Below are positions 51,099 through 64,000 of a stretch of DNA of 64,000 nucleotides, in pieces. The position numbers and the translations under genes are program-made. This DNA comes from Cacajao melanocephalus. Taxonomy: Eukaryota; Chordata; Mammalia; Primates; Pitheciidae. The notes under the pieces were generated by a model, which saw only the letters and a list, made by a program, of their open reading frames with translations, had not been told where the DNA came from and searched no databases. Location of the stretch: assembly GCA_963573385.1 (NCBI GenBank), contig CAUYLG010026915.1, forward strand, positions 83,423 through 147,422, read 5' to 3'. Numbering within the stretch: position 1 is the stretch's first letter; each line of letters begins with the position of its first letter.

Positions 51099-51414
51099 AG
51101 TGAAACAAGAACGCATGGTTTTGATCTCCAGAAGCCTGAGAGTTATTGTGGAAAAAAGAAAAAATAATCTGAAAACAGTCACAAAGATGTCAGCAAGAAC
51201 GAACACCAGGCTGTGGGTTAAACGTCTGTACAAAGATCACCAGGGAGGAAGTTAGGATGTGGCCATTTGGGTGGGGTGGACCTGAGGTTTCTAAAGCTGT
51301 GAGGTGGACCCCCTAATCTAGTGGCATGAACTGGAAGAAGGGCAAGGATTTCTAGCCTAGGAGATAACCCATGCCAACCCAATGCTTAGGCAACATGATG
51401 CTTTCTTCAATGAT

Positions 51415-51570
51415 GCCTGAACAGATGGCTGTAATATCCTCCTAATTGATTTTCCTATACTTGGTCCCTTTCCCAAAAGCTCCAGTCCACTGAATCACTC
51501 TCATGTAAACTTTCCTAAACCATACACAGCTCCCATCAGGTCAGTCTCCTGATCAAAAGAGAGCCAAGTA
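51415..51570 (+). mobile_element. L2 LINE fragment
   Basis: Contains gtaatatcctcctaattgat and ggtcagtctcctgatcaaaa in L2 order. Confidence 0.55.
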
Positions 51571-51634
51571 TGCATCGTCACTTCACAATGGGGTCCTAAG
51601 GTAACTGCACTCATTTTTATTCTATGCCTCAATG

Positions 51635-51835
51635 GCAGAGTTCAGCAAACTCTTTCCACAAAGAAACAAATACTAAGTGTTTTCGGCTTACCAGGCTGTC
51701 TATATACTGCGACTCCTCTCTGCTGCATCTACTCATGTCTGCTGACATAGCACAAAAGTTGCCACAGACTGTAGGTAAATGAATGGATGTGGCTGGCCTG
51801 TGGACCCGTTTGTTAACCCTGACAAGGGAATCCCT
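51635..51835 (-). repeat. Diverged MER-type repeat, opposite to 600-705
   Basis: ttcagcaaactctttccaca, a cactaagtgttttcggctt-like block and gaatggatgtggctggcct match the same family in reverse orientation. Name uncertain. Confidence 0.5.
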
Positions 51836-52399
51836 GGGCTCACCCATGCTGAACTGCTTTCTGGCTGCTCTCCTGCAGGTGTTTGAGCCTACAGAATAGT
51901 CTCCTTACCAGAAGTGTCCTCACACCTATCACTGACAGTCAGAGTCCTACACTTTCCTCCGCCTGCCTCAGAGACTTCCATCACCACATCTTCCTGCTTA
52001 CCCAATGTGCTCCGTTTAACAGCTATTTGTTGGTTACCCACCATGTGCCAAGCACCTCCCAAGTCCTAGGTATATGAAGTGAACGACAGCCCTTTTTCTG
52101 TGGGCACTATGATCTAGTAGGGAAGAACAGACAGGCAGGAGATCTGTTTATTCAGTTCAACACACCAAAGCCAGATATGAGTCCCCCTTCCTCTAGCATG
52201 CCATAGCACTTCTTCTCTGCAACGAAACACACAGTAGGCATCTCTGGAGAGCAAGTGAAGCGCTCAGAAGATACCTCACGCAGTTCCTTGTACACAGTAG
52301 GTACTTGAAAAACATGTACTAAACTGAATTAAATCGAAATTCATAGTGCCGTACATCTAACTGACACATGAATACAAATTTTAGAACCATAGTATTTCT

Positions 52400-52678
52400 T
52401 TTTTTTTGAGATGAAGTTTCACTCTCATTGCCCAGGCTGGAGTGCAGTGGTGCGATCTCAGCTCACTGCAACCTCTGCCTCCTGGGTTAAGGTGATTCTC
52501 CTGCCTCAGCCTCCCAAGTAGCTGGGATTACAGGCATGTACCACCACACCCAGCTAATTTTGAATTTTTAGTAGAGACAGGGTTTCACCATGTTGGCCAG
52601 GCTGGTCTCAAACTCCTGACCTCAGGTGATCCACCTCCCAAAGTGCTGGGATTACAGGTATGAGCCACCGTGCCTGGC
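52400..52678 (-). mobile_element. Alu, minus strand
   Basis: Full-length with a small deletion in the left arm. Perfect 17-bp target duplication agaaccatagtatttct at 52383-52399 and 52679-52695. Confidence 0.97.
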
Positions 52679-52707
52679 AGAACCATAGTATTTCTAATGT
52701 GGAAAAT

Positions 52708-52763
52708 GTGTGTGTGTGTGTGTGTGTGTGTATGTAGACAGAGAGAGCAAGGCTGATATTATA

Positions 52764-52812
<49 letters not shown>

Positions 52813-52852
52813 TATGGAGGCTGATATTACACACACATACACACACACACAT
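52708..52852. repeat. Compound (GT)n-(AT)n-(AC)n microsatellite
   Basis: About 12 GT units, a short spacer, about 27 AT units, a second spacer, then about 10 AC units. The spacer aggctgatatta is repeated at 52750-52761 and 52818-52829. Confidence 0.93.
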
Positions 52853-52931
52853 ACTTTTTAAACAATAACAACAAAACAATCCTGTGATCATCCTTCTAGC
52901 TGGTAAAGTGACATCATTTAGTAAGAAAATG

Positions 52932-55360
<2,429 letters not shown>

Positions 55361-57680
55361 AAACAATTATGAAGATTATGCAAGGAGATGTGGCTACATC
55401 GGGTAGACAGAGAAGGGTAAATGGGGTTAGAAATTGCGTTAGGAACACTATATGCTCAGAAGTACCAATCTTAAAATTAAACAACTTGTCAAACTGCCTT
55501 CACATGGCGCACTGGTGGTTATAAACGTGCTATACCTGATGGGGAGGAAATTCCAGGAGAGCTTATAAAAGCGTGCTAGAAGCATTAAAAATTTCCAGCC
55601 ATTTCATTATTGTCATTCAGCAAATGTTAATATTTCTCTTTGTATTCCTACTGAAGCTTGAAATTAACATGGCTTTTTGTTTATTCCTTCGTTTCTGCAT
55701 CCTTGTCAGTTCATCTCAGGAATGTCGTTGGTTAGCTATCTGCCTCAGAGCCAAACAAAAAAGCCTAAAGAAACTCAAACACTGGCAAAAAAGGCTCTGC
55801 ATGAAAAGACATTTGTTTTTTAACCTCTCAGAAGTAGAACATTTAGCTTAAAATAAATATTTAACATCTAGGATGCTTTTATCAAGAATCATTTTGACAT
55901 GGACATTAGGCTTTATCCCAAAAGCCAGAAACCCCGGGGAGCAAAGTCCGCTGCAAATGTATGCAATGGAATAGCATGTGCAGGATACAAGGAGGCCGGA
56001 AGGCCGGAAAGCAGGAGATACAGGATTTCCTAAGGTAAACTGATCTCTTAAGAATGCCTGTCTGCCTCCCCCAAATAATCATTAAACTGAATTTAGCATA
56101 AGTTCAGCATTTTCAAGTCGCTCAGGGACGCAGGTCCCCGGGAATGTTCCCTCTGCCCCTGGACTGTTTGTGTTGGATTCCAGCCTGGCTCCTCCGGTCC
56201 CCTGACTGCAGGGCTGTTTCCCACACGGAATCACGATTCAGTCACGATTTACACCCTCCCTGCAGCATGGCTGGTGCCCAAGCAGCCCCAGTAGGGCCTG
56301 GGCCTTGTGGAGCAGAGCCCTCCCCTGGGTGAACAACCCAGACAAGCCAAGTCAACTCTGGTTTGGGGACGGAACATTAAATTCATGTCACTGGCTTTAA
56401 TTCCTTTCTCGCCAGGTGCCTTGGGTTTTGAGGGGATGCTGTTTTATGAGGGCTTCTGTGGGGGCCAGGGATGTTTTCAAAGCTACAGGGCTTGGTAGAC
56501 ATAGGTACTGAATGTCCCCAGGAACAAAGTCACCAGGGACTGTGTCTAAAACTGGCTCGAAGAAATGCCTCAAATGTAGCAAATCTTTTTTTTTTTCTTT
56601 TTAATTCATGTTAAGCTCGGCTAACAGCCTTCAGAAGACAGAACCTTTTTCCCGTCTGTGGCGTGTGTGTTCACTTGTGTTTCATGAATTTCCCAACCAG
56701 GACGTGAAGAGCACAGCCCACTGGGGTTTTTTGCTGGTGGCCTCCCGTCTGCGAACACGGTCACCTGATAAAGCAGGCTCCGAGAGACGATCTGAGGGTG
56801 CTTCGTGTGTTGTGTGAGGCTGGCTTCCACGGGGCCGCCATCAGTCAGCCCACCGCTCGGCCATGAGCCCGGCCAGGAGGCCACAGGGCCACGTGCTACA
56901 AGCGCCCTCCCCGCCCCTGGTTTTCGTGCCATGGTTTCCTGTGAAGAACATCGTCACGCTATATTCATCTTTCCTCTTAGCTGGCACTGAGTCACTCCAT
57001 GATAAAGCCACTCTTCAAGCTCTATTTTGGGTACACTTTACACTCTGAGGGAGCCGGTAACACATCTCTCCTGATATAAATGTACAGGAGAGCCCGTCAG
57101 CCACAGCTCTCTGATGGAGCCTAGAAGTTGCAATTGGGTCAGTGTTTTCACTGCCGCAGCACTTAATCACTTGAAAACTTTATCTGAACTTGTGAAGTTT
57201 TCTCTGCTTTTAGCTTTCCATTCTTCTCTTTGGCCTGTTTTGATAACGGAAGCATGCTGCCATCCGTCCCAGGTCAGAGCTGGCGGCAGGAGAGAGGTGG
57301 GCGGGGGAGCAGGGAGGACACGGCCCACTTCTCGGGTCCTTTTGAACTGTCTTTATTAGCCGATTTCATAATTTTGTGGTGAATTTTCAGAACACCTGGC
57401 ACCGCCACATTTAAACGGAAGCACAAACCCAATTCCAAAGCCAAAGGCTCCTTCTGGATCCCCTGCTGGTTTCTGTCATCAGCGCCAGCGCTGCAGCCCC
57501 TCACCTCCCCCCAGCTCAGTGTGGGTGTCAAGAGGTGACCGTGAAACTGGCACTCCAGCGGGTGCTCAGCATCACCTGAGAACAAAGCCTCATTTCCTGC
57601 GACTCCAAATTAAGACTGTTCGCTGTACAAGAAAATGAAGGGTGCTGTGTCTATCACCAGAGAGCACATTTAAAGAGCCT
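55361..57680. other. 2.3-kb repeat-poor intronic segment
   Basis: No transposon recognised apart from a T run at 56586. The 56100-57600 part is moderately GC-rich. Candidate conserved or regulatory DNA; nothing specific identified. Confidence 0.45.
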
Positions 57681-57983
57681 GACGCCGGGCGTGGTGGCTC
57701 ACGCCTGTAATCCCAGCACTTTGGGAGGCTGAGGCAGGCGGATTACCTGAGGTCAGAAGTTTGAGACCAGACTGAGCAACATGGTGAAACCCCGTCTCTA
57801 CCAAATATACAAAAATTAGCCGGGCATGGTGGCTCATGCCTGTAATCCCAGCTATTTGGGAGGCTGAGGCAGGAGAATCTCTTGAACCCAGGAGGTGGAG
57901 ACTGCTGTGGTTAGCCGAGATCAAGCCAATTACACTCCAGCCTGGGCAACAAGAGCGAAACGTCTTCAAAAAAAAAAAAAAAA
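57681..57983 (+). mobile_element. Alu, plus strand
   Basis: Full-length, starts gacgccgggcgtggtggctc. Perfect target duplication aaagagcct at 57672-57680 and 57984-57992. Confidence 0.95.
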
Positions 57984-57992
57984 AAAGAGCCT

Positions 57993-59572
57993 CACATGAA
58001 AGGTCCCTGCACTCTCCTGGGAAGAATATTCTCACTTAAAGGAGAGTTACACGGTGCAGCTGGACTTTCCACGCACCAACCCCTGGGTCCGCCACAGCAA
58101 CCACTGTTCTGGGGAGTGGAAGACCTGAAGTTCTCTGAGCTGGAATCTTCCTACATTTCTTTGTCCAGTGTCTGGGGGCCCTGGTTCTAGGACAGTGTCT
58201 CCCCTGGTGCTGGAGTTGCTCAAACCATCATGGCCTGGCCTGAGTGGGCTCTATCTTTTCCAGGGCGGGCATTGCAGTGGAGTCCTCAGGTCTGGTTGAT
58301 ACTCTTGTTACTGGCGCATGGCTTATGCCATGCTGGTACAGACCCTGGGCCATGGAGAGGACTCATGGTGAGGTGCCAATGTGGCTACTGCCCCAGCGTC
58401 TGCCCTCACTTGGCATGTACCATAGACCATGCTGCTTCCACTCCTTAGAAGGAAAACCCCCTTTATTGCCAAGCCATTCAATATTCACAATAGGCAAGGC
58501 CCTTATGATTCAGTCCTGTTACCTCTCCAGCCTCATCATCCACCACATGCCCTCCTCACTCACTCACTCACTCACTCACCAAACACACACTGAGGGCCCA
58601 CAATGAGTCAAGACCTGGGCTTGGCACCAGGGACACTGGGTAAAATCCATCTCTAGCTTCAAGAAAGTCATCCATCAGTAGAGGCAGCCAGACCTATAAA
58701 TATGCATGTGCAATGAGGAGTTGGAATGAAGGGTTCTGTCGGGGCACCAAGGACAGAGATGTCAGTTCCACCTTCTTCAGGTCCAGCGTGGATACTACCT
58801 CTTACGGGAAGCTTTCCCTCATCCAACCCCCGCCCCTGCCCATGCACCGGCTGTGTGTCTGTGTCCTCCTCCGGGTCTCTGTGGCAGGGCCGCAATGACT
58901 CTGCTTGACGGCTCCTACTCATCACCCTCCCAACCGCACCCTGCATCTGCACCCTGTCCTGCCACAGAGTAAGCGCTCCACGCACGGTTATTGTTTCAAA
59001 CTCGCCTAATGGTAAATCTCAGTCTCCGAGTCAATGGCAATCTCCCAAAAGCACTGAGCTAAGAACTCGCATTCCCCTTTTTCTAACAGAGGGGAAAGAA
59101 GGCGTTGGAAGGCTCTGGTCAGGACATGTGACTCCTGGAGCAAGCCTAGCTGCTCATGAGCTGTGTGCATTCCAGAGATGCTTCTGGCCCCTCCTGCCCC
59201 TTGTCCCCTCCTCTGTAGGACAGTGGAGGGCCCCTAGACATCACAGGGCCACAGACAGGAAGTGGAGTAGAGCAAGAGAGGCTAGTCCTTTCTGGGAAGT
59301 GACAGAGCAGCAAGAACCAGACTTTCTGAGGGGAGAGAAAGGAAAACGTGTACTCTCTCTTAAAGATAAGGCATTTTCACCACCAACACGCCACTTAGTA
59401 AGGTCACTTTTGGGTTGATGAATAAAACCTTGCTCTTTGTACAATATTTCGCATTATGCAGGAGGGCTTGGCTCTCACCTCAGAGCCTGGACGTGGCCTG
59501 CTTCATGCCGATCTATATAACGTGCATGCCACAAGCGAGGATAAAAATGTGAACAGAGACTGTATTAGCTGT
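57993..59572. other. Intronic segment with a (TCAC)n run and an L2 3' end
   Basis: (TCAC)n at about 58554-58578. L2-like 3' sequence at 58770-59000 (ggaagctttccctcatccaa and cagagtaagcgctcc). Confidence 0.5.
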
Positions 59573-59993
59573 CTGTTAATGTGTAACAAGCTGTCACAAA
59601 ACTTAGTGCCTTAAAATAACCACGATTTCATGGTTGCTTTAGGCCAGGGCTTCAGCAGCCGCCTAGCTGGCTGTGCTGCAGGGTCTCTCATGAGGCTGCA
59701 ATCTAGATGCTTCCAAGCTTCCCAAAGCAGCTGCGGGCTGTGGGCCTCAGCTCCTCCCTATGGGGCCCTCCACAGGACCACTCACAACATGGTAGCCAGA
59801 GCGGGAAATACCAGAAAGAGAGAGACACGTGCACACCAAGACAGAAGCTGCGGAACCGCTTCGAGGCTAATCTTGGAAGCGAAGCACTGTCATTTCTGCC
59901 AGAGTCTCTGGGTCACATAGACTAATCCCGGTGAATACCAGGAAGTGAGGGTCATTAGGGGCCTTCCTGGAGGTTGGCTGCCACTGTCATAAC
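59573..59993 (-). mobile_element. Probable old LTR-type repeat
   Basis: The series attagctgtctgttaatgtg, cacaaaacttagtgccttaa, tttcatggttgctttaggcc and gccagagtctctgggtcaca is a known kind of diverged human repeat, probably an antisense old LTR. Family uncertain. Confidence 0.5.
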
Positions 59994-60232
59994 CTGGCAG
60001 TGGCATTCATATCATCTTCATTAGGGTTGGCTGTTTCCTTTCCAGAGTAAAAGAGATACATTCATTATCCTGTATTACACCAACAGATAGGTCTTACTCT
60101 CCTGCGGTTTTGAAGGGCTGCAAATACTTTAGATAATAATTGTAAAATATTGCATGGACTTGGAATATATATATGGAGGCACACCTCATTTTATTGCCCC
60201 TCACTTGACTGAGCTTTGCAGATACTGCACTG

Positions 60233-60264
<32 letters not shown>

Positions 60265-60721
60265 TGAAGGTCTGTGGCAACCGCGCATCAAGCCAGTCTG
60301 TCGGTATCATTTTTCCAAAACCGTGTGCTCACTTCATGTCTCTGTGTCACATTTTCGTAATTCTTACAATATTTCAAACTTTTTCATCATTACATCATCT
60401 GTTATGGTGACCTGTGATCAATGATCTCTGATATTACCATTGTAATTGTACTGGTGCGCCATGAATTGCACCTGTAGAAGATGGCAAACTTAAACATGTG
60501 GTGTGTGTTCCATCTACCAGCTGTTCCCCCATCTCTCTCCTTCTTCTTGGGCCTTTCTCTTTTCTGAGATACAATGATATGGAAATTCAGCCAATTAATA
60601 ACCCTATAATGATTTCTAAGTGTTCAAGTGAAATAAACAGTTGCATATCTCCCATTTAAAATTAAAAAAGCTAGTAATGATTGAGCTTAGTGAGGAAAGT
60701 ATGTCAAAAGCTGAGATGGAG

Positions 60722-61016
60722 CTGGTTATGGGGGCTCATGCCTGTAATCCCAGCACTTTGGGAGGCTGAGGCAGGAAGACTGCTTGAGACCAGGAGTTTG
60801 AGACGAGCCTGGATGACATAGTGAGACCCTACCTCTACTAATAAAATATTTTTTAAAATCGGCTGGGCAATTTTAAAAAATATAGGTGTGTACCTATAAT
60901 CCTAGGTACTCTGGAGGCAGGAGAATCACTTAAGTCCAGGAGTTTGAGGCTGCAGTGAGCTATGATTGCACCAATGCACTCCAGCATGGACAACAAAGCG
61001 AGACTATCTTAATAAA
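60722..61016 (+). mobile_element. Old Alu inside Tigger1, plus strand
   Basis: ctggttatgggggctcatgc start, J-like arms, tail taataaaataaag. Confidence 0.9.
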
Positions 61017-61476
61017 ATAAAGAAAGTTGAGACAGGCTGAATACTAGGTCACTCGTGCCAAACAGCCAAGTTGTGAAAGCAAAGGCAAAATTCTTGAAAG
61101 AAGTTAAAAGTGCTATTCCAGTGAACACATGGATGATAAGAAAGTAAAATGGGCTTACTGCTGAGATGCAGAAAGCTTTTAGTGGTCTGGATAGAAGATC
61201 CAACCAGCCAGGACACTCCCTTCAGTCGAAGCCTAATCCAGAGCATAGCCCTAACTCTTCAATTCTATGGAAGCTAAGAGAGGTAAGGAAACTGTAGAAA
61301 AAAAGTTTGCAGCTAGCAGAGGTTAGTTCATGAGGTTTAAGGAAATAAGTCATCTCCATAACTTAAAAGTGCAAAGGGAAGCAGCAAGTGCCTATATAGA
61401 GGCTGCAGCAAGTTATCCAGCAGGTATGGCTAAGACCACTGATGAAGGTGGCTACATGAAACAACAGATTTTCTCT

Positions 61477-61758
61477 TTTATTTGAGACAGGGTCTTGCCC
61501 TGTCGCCCAGGCTGGAGGGCAGTGGCACGATCTCAGCCCACTGCAGACTCAACTTCCTGGGCTTTGGTGATCCTCCCACTTCAGCCTCTCAGGTAGCTGG
61601 GATTACAGGCATGCACCACTAGACCCAGCTAATTTTTTATACAGACAGGGTTTTGTCATGTTGCCCAGGCTGGTCTTGAACTCCTGGGCTCAAGCAATTC
61701 TCCTGCTTCAGCCTCCCACAGTGCTGGGTTTACAGGTGTGAGCCACCACATGTTGCCA
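61477..61758 (-). mobile_element. Old Alu inside Tigger1, minus strand
   Basis: From tttgagacagggtcttgccc to gagccaccacatgttgcc, J-like. Tigger1 sequence resumes at once (ttttcagtgtagatgaaat). Confidence 0.9.
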
Positions 61759-62691
61759 ACACATTTTCAGTGTAGATGAAATAGCCGTCTATTGGAAGAA
61801 TATCCATATAGGACTTTCATAGCTAGAGGGGAGAAGTCAATGCCTGGCTTCAAAGCTTCAAAGGATAGGCTTACTCTCTTGTTAGAGCCTGATGCAGCTG
61901 GTGACTTTAAGTTGAAGACAGTGCTCATTTACCATTCTGAAAATCCTAAGGTCCTTAAGAATTGTGCTAAATCTACTTTGCCTGTGCTCTATAAATGGAA
62001 AACAAAGACTAGATGACAGCACATCTGTTTAAAGCATGGTTTACTGAATACTTTAAGCCTATTGTTGAGACCTACTTCTCAGAACAAAAAGATTTCTTTC
62101 AAAATATGACTGCTCATTGACAATGTACCTAGTCACCCAGGATCTCTAATGGAGATGTACAAGATTAATGGTTTCATGCCTGCTAACACAGCATCCATTC
62201 TGCAGCCCAAAGATCAAGGAATAATTGTGTCTTTCATGTCTTATTATCTAAGAAACACATTTTGTAAGCCTATAGCTGCAATAGACAGTTAGTCCTCTGA
62301 TGGATCTGGCCAAAGTAAATTGAAAACCTTCTGGAAAGCATTTGCCACTCTAGATGCCATTAAGAACAGCCATGATTCATGGAAAGAGGTCAAAATGTCA
62401 ACATTAATAGGATTTTGGAAGAGGCTGATTCCAGCCTACATGGATGACTTTGAAGGGTTCAAGACTTCACTGGTGTAAGTCACTATATATAGATGAGGCA
62501 GAAATAGAAGAGAACCAGAAAGAGAAGTGGAGCTGAAGATGTGACTGAATTGCTGCACTCTCATGATCAAACTTAAATGGATGAGAAGTTGCTTCTTATG
62601 AATGAGCAAAAAAAGTAGTTTCTTGAAATGGAATCTACTTCTGGTTAAGATGCTGTGAATATTGTTGAAATGATATCAAAGGATTTAGAAT

Positions 62692-63060
62692 ATTTGATAT
62701 GGTTTGGCTGTGTCCCCACCCAAATCTCATCTTGAATTGTAGTTCCTATAATCCTCATGTGTTGTGAGGGACATGGCAGGAGGTAATTGAATCATGGTGG
62801 AATTACCTCTGCACTGTTCTTGTGAAAATGAGTTCTCATGAGATCTGATGGCTTTATAAGGGTTTTCCCCCTACTTTGCTCTGTACTTCTCTTTGCTGCT
62901 TCCATGTGAAGAAAGATGTGTTTGTTTCACCTTCCGCCATGATTGTAAGTTTTCTGAGGCCTCTCCAGCCCTGTAAAACTGTGAGTCAATTAAACCTCTT
63001 TCTTTTTAAAATTACCCACTATCAGGTTTTCTTCATAAGCAGTGTGAGAACAGACTAATA
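62692..63060 (+). mobile_element. MST/THE1-type solo LTR inside Tigger1
   Basis: Starts tgatatggtttggctgtgtc and ends gagaacagactaata, the ends of an ERVL-MaLR LTR. Five-base aatat duplication on both sides. No internal region. Confidence 0.88.
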
Positions 63061-63327
63061 AAATATTCTGTAAGCCTTGTTGATAAAGCAGCAGCAGGGT
63101 TTGAAAGGACTGGCTCCAATGTTGAAAGTTCTATTGTGGCTCAAATGCTATCAAACACCATCACATGCTACAGAGAACTCTTTTGTGAAGGGAACAGTCA
63201 AGTGATGCAGCAAACTTCATTGCTGTCATTTTTTAAAAACTGCCACAGCCACCCCAACATTTAGCAACCACCATCCTCATCAGTCAGCACCCATCAACAT
63301 CGAGGTAAGGCCCTCCATTCATTCATT

Positions 63328-63430
63328 TAAAGATGGGGTCTTGCTATGTTGCCCAGACTGGTCTCAATTCATGACTTCAAGCAATTCTCCTACCTCAGCC
63401 TCCCAAACAGCTGGGATTACAGGTCCAAGC
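63328..63430 (-). mobile_element. Alu fragment inside Tigger1, minus strand
   Basis: About 100 bases of diverged Alu (ggtcttgctatgttgcccag to gctgggattacaggtcc). Confidence 0.8.
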
Positions 63431-63431
63431 C

Positions 63432-63471
63432 TAGCTCTGGCATTTTAAAATTAGCTCTGGTATTTTAAAAT
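63432..63471 (+). repeat. 20-bp tandem duplication
   Basis: tagctctggcattttaaaat is repeated head to tail with one mismatch, next to the Alu fragment. Confidence 0.95.
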
Positions 63472-63770
63472 TAAGTATGTGCATTTTTTAGACATAATGA
63501 TATCACATACAAATGATATAAGTACAAATGATTGCATACAAAGACTACACTATAGTTTTTTATATGCACTAAGAACCAAAATAATGCATGTGATTCACCG
63601 TATTGCAATATTCACTTTATTGAGGTGGTCTGACACCAAACCTGCAATATCTCTGAGGCGTTTATTATATGCCAGGCATTATTAGGTCCTTGGCATATAC
63701 AATACATTGGTGAAGAAAACAGACTAACATAGTGAATACGGGACATTTAATGTTGCTTAAGATTTTTGGT

Positions 63771-64000
<230 letters not shown>

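Larger units (their letters stand above)
60177..63661 (+). mobile_element. Tigger1 DNA transposon, nearly complete, with insertions
   Basis: Both terminal inverted repeats are present: aggcacacctcattttattg at the left and cctgcaatatctctgaggcg at the right. The transposase region runs between them in order, including a readable 74-codon piece at 61792-62016. After removing two Alus, an Alu fragment and an LTR, about 2.4 kb remain, close to the family's full length. Stops and frameshifts break the pogo-type transposase, so it is a fossil. Confidence 0.92.

Noticed and set aside
61792..62016. Domesticated transposase gene
   Set aside because: Only 74 codons of Tigger1 transposase are open, with stops and frameshifts on both sides.

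Overview
This is nuclear DNA from a catarrhine primate, most likely human. About forty Alu copies, L1, L2, MIR, Tigger1 and MaLR LTRs are scattered through it, and the only gene is split by GT/AG introns and lies on the minus strand. Four exons at the left end encode the C-terminal half of a HIPK-family kinase domain. The peptide matches HIPK2 better than HIPK1 or HIPK3 as I recall them (for example '[20 protein letters not shown]' and '[12 protein letters not shown]'), so the window is placed in HIPK2, which in human lies at 7q34.

Layout, right to left in the direction of transcription: about 58 kb of one intron (5776-64000, most likely intron 2), exon 3 (5652-5775), a 317-base intron, exon 4 (5215-5334), a 2.1-kb intron, exon 5 (3030-3116), a 2.1-kb intron, exon 6 (728-912), then the start of the next intron (1-727). 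The exons join in frame (124, 120, 87 and 185 nt) with good splice sites and no stop codon. They run from the APE motif of the activation segment to the end of the kinase domain. Exon numbers rest on prior knowledge of HIPK genes, where a large exon 2 carries the N-terminal part; the exon boundaries are read directly from the sequence.

The long intron is a layered record of transposon insertions. There is a 1.7-kb L2 copy split by a MaLR-type LTR (10.2-11.9 kb), an MLT1A-type LTR split by a 5'-truncated L1 (52.9-55.4 kb), and an almost complete Tigger1 transposon with three Alu pieces and one MST/THE1-type LTR inside it (60.2-63.7 kb). A sense L1 runs off the right edge (63.77 kb onward). Many Alus have readable target-site duplications, so boundaries are often exact.

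I see no second protein-coding gene, no structural RNA gene and no sign of a prokaryotic or phage system. The points most worth checking are a near-consensus CTCF site (20304-20320), a G-quadruplex motif with one-base loops in a repeat-poor region (23381-23395), two inserts that look like retroposed small cytoplasmic Alu RNA (6445-6585 and 42817-42937), a 42-base micro-insertion with poly(A) and target duplication inside an Alu (40885-40926), two diverged local duplications, an Alu inverted repeat with a gap of about 94 bp (45.6-46.3 kb), and an Alu pair placed to favour circularisation of exons 3 and 4.
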